A stretch of 33,836 nt of DNA from Planctomycetota bacterium. Lineage in GTDB: Bacteria > Planctomycetota > Planctomycetia > Planctomycetales > Planctomycetaceae. The notes under the pieces are model-generated. The model was not told the origin of the DNA, did not search any database, and saw only the letters and a list, made by a program, of their open reading frames with translations. This document shows, piece after piece, positions 28,148 to 33,836 of the stretch. Made by a program: the position numbers and the translations under genes. Positions within the stretch are counted from its first letter, which is position 1, and every line of letters starts with the position of its first letter. The stretch covers positions 1-33,836 of the forward strand of contig JAFMMM010000014.1 of assembly GCA_017859815.1 (NCBI GenBank), given 5' to 3'.

Positions 28148-28906
28148 ATGGAGATTCATCTCAATCATTCACGCACCAGCGAATCGCTGGCTTCCCGAGT
28201 GATTGTGTCTCGCGTGCTGAAGAGCAGCAACATTGAACAGTTGCTGCGGGAAGTCGAGGGGCTTCAGCAGCAGGGGTTTCGATACGCAGCACTCCGCAGA
28301 CAACAGGCCCATCGCATCGGTCGAGAGAAAATTCGCCACGTTCTTGATGATGCAGGTATTCGAGTCTCCAGCTATGGCTACTGCGGTGGTTTCACCGGTA
28401 CTCTGGGAATGAGTTTTGACGAGGCGATGGAGGATACATCCCGGGCGGTCGACGAAGCCATCGAACTTGGTGCCAGATCCCTGATCGTACTTCCCGGTGC
28501 GCGCGGTGTTCACACATGGAAGCACAGTCTGAAGTCTATTCGAATCGGACTGCAAAGCGCCATTAGCCATGCTGGCACTGCACAATTGAAGCTGTTGGTT
28601 CCCACATCAGAAATTATCGCCAGCGACCGTGACAAGATCACCGTTCCGGGTTCTGCGGTACAATGGCTTCGCGAAAACACCAGCAGCCGCATTCAGCCAC
28701 TGCTGCTGGTCCGAGGACGAGGTCGTCAAAGAACCCTGCCACGGGGCTGGAAGAAATCTCTGCTCGGCGGGGCCAGTCTCAGGCTGTGCAACCGATCAGA
28801 GACATTCTTTTGGAATCAGCGACTGCTCACCCGGGTGCTCAGCGTATTCTCTTCGCAAGAACTGGGCCAGACGCCAGTCGCACAGGATGAGTGGACAGTG
28901 GATTAG
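28148..28906 (+). CDS. Sugar phosphate isomerase/epimerase-like TIM-barrel protein, divergent C-terminal half
   Basis: LGARSLIVLPGARGVHTWKHSLKSIRIGLQSAISHAGTAQLKLLVPTSE resembles AP-endonuclease-2/xylose-isomerase-like barrels. Confidence 0.6.
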   Translation: MEIHLNHSRTSESLASRVIVSRVLKSSNIEQLLREVEGLQQQGFRYAALRRQQAHRIGREKIRHVLDDAGIRVSSYGYCGGFTGTLGMSFDEAMEDTSRAVDEAIELGARSLIVLPGARGVHTWKHSLKSIRIGLQSAISHAGTAQLKLLVPTSEIIASDRDKITVPGSAVQWLRENTSSRIQPLLLVRGRGRQRTLPRGWKKSLLGGASLRLCNRSETFFWNQRLLTRVLSVFSSQELGQTPVAQDEWTVD

Positions 28907-28933
28907 AGGGATTGAACACAGACAGTGTTTGAA

Positions 28934-30259
28934 TTACTTGTCCTGATGAGTATCGGCAGGTTCCGCTGCTGTCTGATTTTTCTCTTGACCTCGTGAACGA
29001 AGATCCAGCAGAGAGCCAAGATTCTTCAGAAGTTCACCGCCCGGTCCAGCACCCCTCTGCTGCTGAAACAGATTCTGAGGATCAGCGTTCCGATTGCTGG
29101 CACCATTGTTCAGGAAGCCGCCGAAATTTGGCAGAGCTGTAAAACCACCAGCCATGCGAAACTCGGGGTGATCAATCGTTCCGGTGACCTGCAGAGGAAT
29201 GAGTGAGTTGGGGAACAGGAGGGACATGTCTCGACCAATCGCAGACAGATCCACCTCAAGTCCCAGATTCAACGATCCGTCCATTCCCAGTAAACCTGAT
29301 GACCTGATCTGCAGTCCGTGGCTGATTTCCGGCATCAGAAACGCACAGCTCTCGTGAACGAATCCGAGTTCACTGATACTGAACGAGATTGTGGAATTCC
29401 GAGCCATTGTGAGCTGAGGAATGTCGTCCATCTGCAAACCCAGCAGTCCGGCGAGCGAACGAGTTCGATTCAGCAGGTTATCGTCGGCTGCCGCATACAG
29501 ATCATGGATCGTAGCTGTTCCACGAATCGGAAACGGATCAGCGGCTTCGTCGTCCAGCGAAAACTCAATGGTCTCCAGGCTGATTGAAGCCGAGCCGTGG
29601 ATGCCGGCCGCCTGAGAAAGCAAAGGAGCGATCAGCACAAGGTTCTGTTGTTGGTCAAGATCAGACAGCGGTTCATGATCCATCAGCACGCAGGGGCTTA
29701 TTCTGAGCTGCTGTCCGTTTCCGGGAGTCCACGTAATTTCGCCGGCAAGATTGATCCGCGGAAAATCGATCAGAGGAACATCTCGTGAAGCCACTTCCAG
29801 TCGAAGCGAGGAATCTTCCACCATGAACCTGCCGAAGGATTGAGAGGGTGTTCCGGAACTGAATTCCGGCCACTCTCCATTTTCGTCGAGTCTCACGAGT
29901 AAACTCGCCTCAGTGAGCGTCAGGGTGCCGAAGTCGGCTGCGTTGATCAGGTAATGCAGAAGACCGTGTGTGGTCGTGAATCGGCGGGCGGTGCAGATGA
30001 GTCCACCATCCCTGTTGTGCAAATCGATCCCGCGGAATTCGATGGGTTCAAACCAGCCACCGGAAGCGCTTTCGGCGGTGGCACTGATGGAGGTGCCGGG
30101 GACTGCGGCGGCGAGAATCAGATTCCGCAACGGCGTTTGGAAGAGCACCGCAGGGGCCAACAGCGTGAGCACCGACAGTGGGAGGAGAGCGGTCAGGAAT
30201 CGCCGCCGAATTCTGCGGGATGACGGAGTATCAGCGGCAACTCGAGACGGTTGATTCAA
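28934..30259 (-). CDS. Membrane-anchored AsmA-like protein
   Basis: N-terminal hydrophobic FLTALLPLSVLTLLAPAVLF, then SISATAESASGGWFEPIEFRGIDLHNRDGGLICTARRF and C-terminal PLQVTGTIDHPEF, an AsmA-like layout. Start uncertain (TTG at 30259 proposed; ORF open to 30409). Confidence 0.55.
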   Translation of the reverse strand: MNQPSRVAADTPSSRRIRRRFLTALLPLSVLTLLAPAVLFQTPLRNLILAAAVPGTSISATAESASGGWFEPIEFRGIDLHNRDGGLICTARRFTTTHGLLHYLINAADFGTLTLTEASLLVRLDENGEWPEFSSGTPSQSFGRFMVEDSSLRLEVASRDVPLIDFPRINLAGEITWTPGNGQQLRISPCVLMDHEPLSDLDQQQNLVLIAPLLSQAAGIHGSASISLETIEFSLDDEAADPFPIRGTATIHDLYAAADDNLLNRTRSLAGLLGLQMDDIPQLTMARNSTISFSISELGFVHESCAFLMPEISHGLQIRSSGLLGMDGSLNLGLEVDLSAIGRDMSLLFPNSLIPLQVTGTIDHPEFRMAGGFTALPNFGGFLNNGASNRNADPQNLFQQQRGAGPGGELLKNLGSLLDLRSRGQEKNQTAAEPADTHQDK

Positions 30260-30414
30260 GCTGATACTCCGGACCGGGTGCAAAAAAATAGATGTCAACC
30301 AACACGGCTCCTGGTTGTAGCAGCAGCAGTGCAGGATGGCCAACACGAAAGCATGGAAAAACACAGCGAGGGTTACAGATTGAATCGTGTGCTCAATGTC
30401 ATCCGCCACACGAA

Positions 30415-31467
30415 TCAGAATTCGCCAATAACCTCACCATCATCCGGAGTACAGAGGCGTCGCAGCACCTGTCGATCGATATTCTCGGAGAGGAAATGCG
30501 CTGATCCATCGCCGAGGATCGCCTGACAACCTCCGGTATGAGTACTGAACGGCTCGTCGTTGGATCCACAATTATTGACCGACCACGGACAAGCTGCCGG
30601 CCCACCTTTCGGTGCCTTATTGTTGTTGATGATCTGTGTCTCGCCGGCCCCCAGATTTGGCGGACCGGAAACACCATTGCCTGTGTCCCCGTCAGCCCAG
30701 CGATTAGGACAGCGCTTCCCGTTCTGTGTGCAGGCCCCGACCTGGCTCAGGGCGTATGCGATGGGACTACCATAGACTGAACCGACCACTGAGGCGTCGT
30801 CATATTTGCCCACGATCCTTGCCGGTCTGCCGGAATCTTCGATGACGCAGATTGTGCTGCTGAGGCCATCAGTGACATCGCGAAAACGATTGCTGCCTGG
30901 GCTGGCCAGCATACCGTCGGCGATTGCCAGTTTATTTCGCAATCCCGTGATGGGGTCGAGATCGATATACGCGATGGGCATGTAGTCAGTCTGCCCGTAA
31001 CCGTCACCGCCATCCTCCTGAAAAAAACCGTTGCTCGGACACAGGTAAGTCGGAACGCTTGTCTTTGCGAGGAGATCATTGACCACTCCCGTGTAGACCG
31101 CCGGATTGGCGTTGTATGGGTAGTCAAAATTCCATCTGTTGTAGACGTTTGCCTGTTCGACGTAGGGCAGGATGGCAGTGAACATCGACACCGGGGCAAA
31201 GACACGAACACCGGGCTTCCCGTTGGGATAAATTGTGTACTCACCACTTGTAGGCAGTCGACCGTATGTGCCTTCATAGTTGTGAATGGCAATGCCCATC
31301 TGCCTCAGGTTGTTCTTGCACTGTGTGCGGCGAGCAGCTTCCCGTGCCTGCTGCACAGCCGGCAGCAGCAACGCAACCAGAATGGCAATGATTGCAATGA
31401 CAACCAGAAGTTCGATCAGGGTGAATCCGCGAGTACTTTGTCGTCGCGAAACGGGGTTCATCTTCAT
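30415..31467 (-). CDS. DUF1559 domain protein (type II pseudopilin-like)
   Basis: RGFTLIELLVVIAIIAILVALLLPAVQQAREAARRTQCKNNLRQMGIAIHNYE, and C-terminal THTGGCQAILGDGSAHFLSENID. Confidence 0.95.
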   Translation of the reverse strand: MKMNPVSRRQSTRGFTLIELLVVIAIIAILVALLLPAVQQAREAARRTQCKNNLRQMGIAIHNYEGTYGRLPTSGEYTIYPNGKPGVRVFAPVSMFTAILPYVEQANVYNRWNFDYPYNANPAVYTGVVNDLLAKTSVPTYLCPSNGFFQEDGGDGYGQTDYMPIAYIDLDPITGLRNKLAIADGMLASPGSNRFRDVTDGLSSTICVIEDSGRPARIVGKYDDASVVGSVYGSPIAYALSQVGACTQNGKRCPNRWADGDTGNGVSGPPNLGAGETQIINNNKAPKGGPAACPWSVNNCGSNDEPFSTHTGGCQAILGDGSAHFLSENIDRQVLRRLCTPDDGEVIGEF

Positions 31468-31647
31468 GGGACGGAGACCTTTCAAAAAACACCTGCCGGA
31501 CGGGACAGTCTGCCACGGCCGGGAAACAGAAGTGTCCGAATCAGTTCGAACGCTGGTCATACTCGTCCGTACAGATGAGTTCCTGATGAAGAAGGCGTGA
31601 ATACTCTGCGAACCGCGAAGACTGCGTGCAGGGTTCCATTCGGTGGA

Positions 31648-32934
31648 TCAGCTGCCAGCAATCTCACCGACCAGCGGAGACAGTTTCTGTCCGGCAGCCG
31701 CAATTTTTTGCCGATCCTTCACAGGGTGGCTCGCGGCGATTTCCATCAGTAGTGCGGCGGCTTGTGCAACCGGCGCGTCGCTTGATCCGCTCGACTCGGC
31801 GATGGGTTTGACGTCGGTATTGATCAGGGTCACAAAATGGTCCCATTCGACCTGATCGGGCATTCCGGCGAGATTGCGGTATTCCAGAAAGCAGTGGACG
31901 ACGACACCACGATCACCATCAAGTGCCCCGCCGAAGGCACCAAACGGGAGAGCAATCCATCCCAGATAAAGTGCCAGGACCAGCATCACGGAACCGGCTC
32001 CGCCGCCTGCCATTGCCAGCGAGCGACCTTCCGGCATCTGAAAAGCTGGTCGGCAGCGTTTCTTCGGTTTGTGGTATTGCGTTGCCGGTGCTGGTTTGGG
32101 AGTTGCCGCCGTAAAAGCCGCCAACGCTGGGGCTGGTTGAGTCGTTGGACCGGGATGATTCCAGTCGGCCACCGGAGCGGATGTTGGTGTCCGCCCGACA
32201 GGAACCGAGGCCGACTCTCGGGGTGTCGGCGTTGATTTCTGCTGAACTTCCATTTCGTCAAAGATCTCTGCCAGCTTGTCTTCGGCCTCCCGATCCCGTC
32301 GGCGCAGTTCCGCCAGGCGAGCGGCGTGCGGCGACCTGGCCCGATGATTTCGCCGGCGTCGGTTGGTGGTCTGTCTAACGGTGTCCGGTCGAGCATACTT
32401 CGCGTATTCGTCAGGAATCAGTTCGCGCACTTTGGACCAGGGATCTGTGCTGAGTTTGCGAATGGGCGTACGACCATTGATCGCGCCGACGAGAATCAGG
32501 CTGCGTACTGCGTCTGCAGAATAGTACTCAGCGCCGTCCTTGTGGAGCCGCACTTCAAAGCCATCGCGGCGAGGGGAATCTCCGGTTGCTACTGGCGGTT
32601 TCGGTTTGTTCTCCGGGCCAGATGAATCCGCCGTAGCCTGTTGCAGGACAGCGACATTCGACTCAGCCACGGGAAGCTCCTGTTCGCCGCCACCGGAATC
32701 AAAATCGATGTTGAAATCATCGAATGAATCGGCGAAATCCAGTGATTCCGAGGCGATTTGTGCGAACTCCGGTGTTTCACTGACGTGTTGCCAGTCGGAC
32801 TCGGAGCCACAGGAGACACGGTCTTCGGATGACAGCGTGCCGATTTCGAGAAGTGCTTCAAGTTCGGACCGCGATACCGGTCCAAAACTCTCTCCGAACA
32901 CCATGTAGTACCACTGATCCGACATAGACTTCAT
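31648..32934 (-). CDS. GYF_2 domain membrane protein
   Basis: DQWYYMVFGESFGPVSRSELEALLEIGTLSSEDRVSCGSESDWQHV (GYF_2), long low-complexity linker, C-terminal TM MAGGGAGSVMLVLALYLGWIAL. ORF is open to 33009. Confidence 0.8.
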   Translation of the reverse strand: MKSMSDQWYYMVFGESFGPVSRSELEALLEIGTLSSEDRVSCGSESDWQHVSETPEFAQIASESLDFADSFDDFNIDFDSGGGEQELPVAESNVAVLQQATADSSGPENKPKPPVATGDSPRRDGFEVRLHKDGAEYYSADAVRSLILVGAINGRTPIRKLSTDPWSKVRELIPDEYAKYARPDTVRQTTNRRRRNHRARSPHAARLAELRRRDREAEDKLAEIFDEMEVQQKSTPTPRESASVPVGRTPTSAPVADWNHPGPTTQPAPALAAFTAATPKPAPATQYHKPKKRCRPAFQMPEGRSLAMAGGGAGSVMLVLALYLGWIALPFGAFGGALDGDRGVVVHCFLEYRNLAGMPDQVEWDHFVTLINTDVKPIAESSGSSDAPVAQAAALLMEIAASHPVKDRQKIAAAGQKLSPLVGEIAGS

Positions 32935-33191
32935 CCCCGAGAGTGGCGGTTGAAAGAAATCGCAGGAGCTACAAGCCAGTGGAATGTCGAAATGCGGAGC
33001 GAAGAACACGTTAGAAAATGATGAAAAAACCGTGAAGTTGATTCTTTGAGCAGTCAGGCAGGGGTGTTCCTATTCAGCCGGGAAGTGGGCATACAGCAGC
33101 AATTCAACCGAAACTGACTTGCGGCGATGCATTAAGAAGACGGACAATCCAAAGCAGGTGTTGAACCAATTCCGCGACAGGGAGCCTGAAG

Positions 33192-33836
33192 ATGGCGGGT
33201 ACCGGACTGGAACGAAAGCTGGCAGTTGTAGCATCACGGTTGATGCGTCTCAGAATCTTTCGGCGGCAGACAGTAATCTGGCTGGGGTTGATCCTTCCCG
33301 GCGGGTTATTGGCGATGTTCCTTCCGGCTCAACTCGGCGGATTTCAAACAGAGCTGATCCTCCTGCTTCTGATCACCTCCCTTGGCACCGTGTTCGCGAA
33401 GTATCTGACAGGTCCACCGTCGTTGACTGAAGTCGCTCGTGTCGTTGAGCAACGTGACGAAGAATTGCAGGATGCAGTAATCACCGCTGCAGAATTGTTG
33501 CAGCGACCGCGGGGTTCAGCCGGCGTACTTGGTCAAATGACTCTTGAAAACGCCGACAATATTGTCGCCCGCCGCGATCTGTCCCAGTCTGTACCCGGTC
33601 GGCAGCTTCGCTGGTGGGCTGGATTAAGTGTCGTGTCATTTGCTCTGTTATTCTCCAGCGTCATGGCGGCCGGACGCTATGGCCGGCAATTGCGGGAAGC
33701 GGCAGAGCTCGATGGACAGGCGGCCGGATCTGCTGCGATCGCCGAGTTGGCAGATCAATTGGATATTCAGGTGGAACCCGGCGATACCGAACTTGAGCAG
33801 GGCGCCGCGCTGACAGTTGTGGCCCGGTTAAGCGGT
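33192..33836 (+). CDS. Membrane protein resembling DUF4175, truncated by the window end
   Basis: Manual translation is open from ATG 33192 to the end: MAGTGLERKLAVVASRLMRLRIFRRQTVIWLGLILPGGLLAMF...LTEVARVVEQRDEELQDAVITAAELL. Not in the ORF track because no stop lies in the window. Confidence 0.65.
   Translation, partial: MAGTGLERKLAVVASRLMRLRIFRRQTVIWLGLILPGGLLAMFLPAQLGGFQTELILLLLITSLGTVFAKYLTGPPSLTEVARVVEQRDEELQDAVITAAELLQRPRGSAGVLGQMTLENADNIVARRDLSQSVPGRQLRWWAGLSVVSFALLFSSVMAAGRYGRQLREAAELDGQAAGSAAIAELADQLDIQVEPGDTELEQGAALTVVARLSG

Noticed and set aside
1-33836. CRISPR arrays, IS elements, prophage or defence islands
   Set aside because: No regularly spaced repeats, transposase, integrase or Cas motifs seen in the sequence or the ORF translations.

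Overview
This 33.8 kb window has the gene content of a Planctomycetes chromosome: a PSCyt1/DUF1549/DUF1553 cytochrome protein, a DUF1559 pseudopilin-like protein, a Gfo/Idh/MocA oxidoreductase with a twin-arginine leader, an LRR lipoprotein, a GYF_2 protein and ThyX. I support about 23 CDSs, one tRNA-Leu(TAA), three intrinsic terminators and one candidate structured RNA. I see no CRISPR array, transposase, integrase or phage genes. The leading observations are: (1) a fusion of an FAD/DAO oxidase with a YtqB/MnmM-type methyltransferase (19686-21314), which looks like an independently assembled counterpart of bifunctional MnmC for tRNA wobble-uridine modification; (2) a GTGA-coupled pair of nucleotide-sugar genes (7055-11262), made of a GalU-like protein without its GxGTR active-site loop and a 1121-aa fusion with an FKP-type GHMP kinase-like half before a UDP-sugar pyrophosphorylase-like half; (3) a FeS-BCP/(6-4) photolyase-family protein that appears to have lost the 4Fe-4S cysteines; (4) a candidate minus-strand structured RNA (about 6348-6550) with a perfect Shine-Dalgarno sequence and a 16-bp UUCG-capped terminator, in which both hairpins fold fully only on the minus strand; (5) an ornithine carbamoyltransferase with HDLP in place of HCLP; (6) a secreted tandem alpha/beta-hydrolase whose first domain lacks the nucleophile. 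All family calls come from reading motifs by eye. No database search was run.
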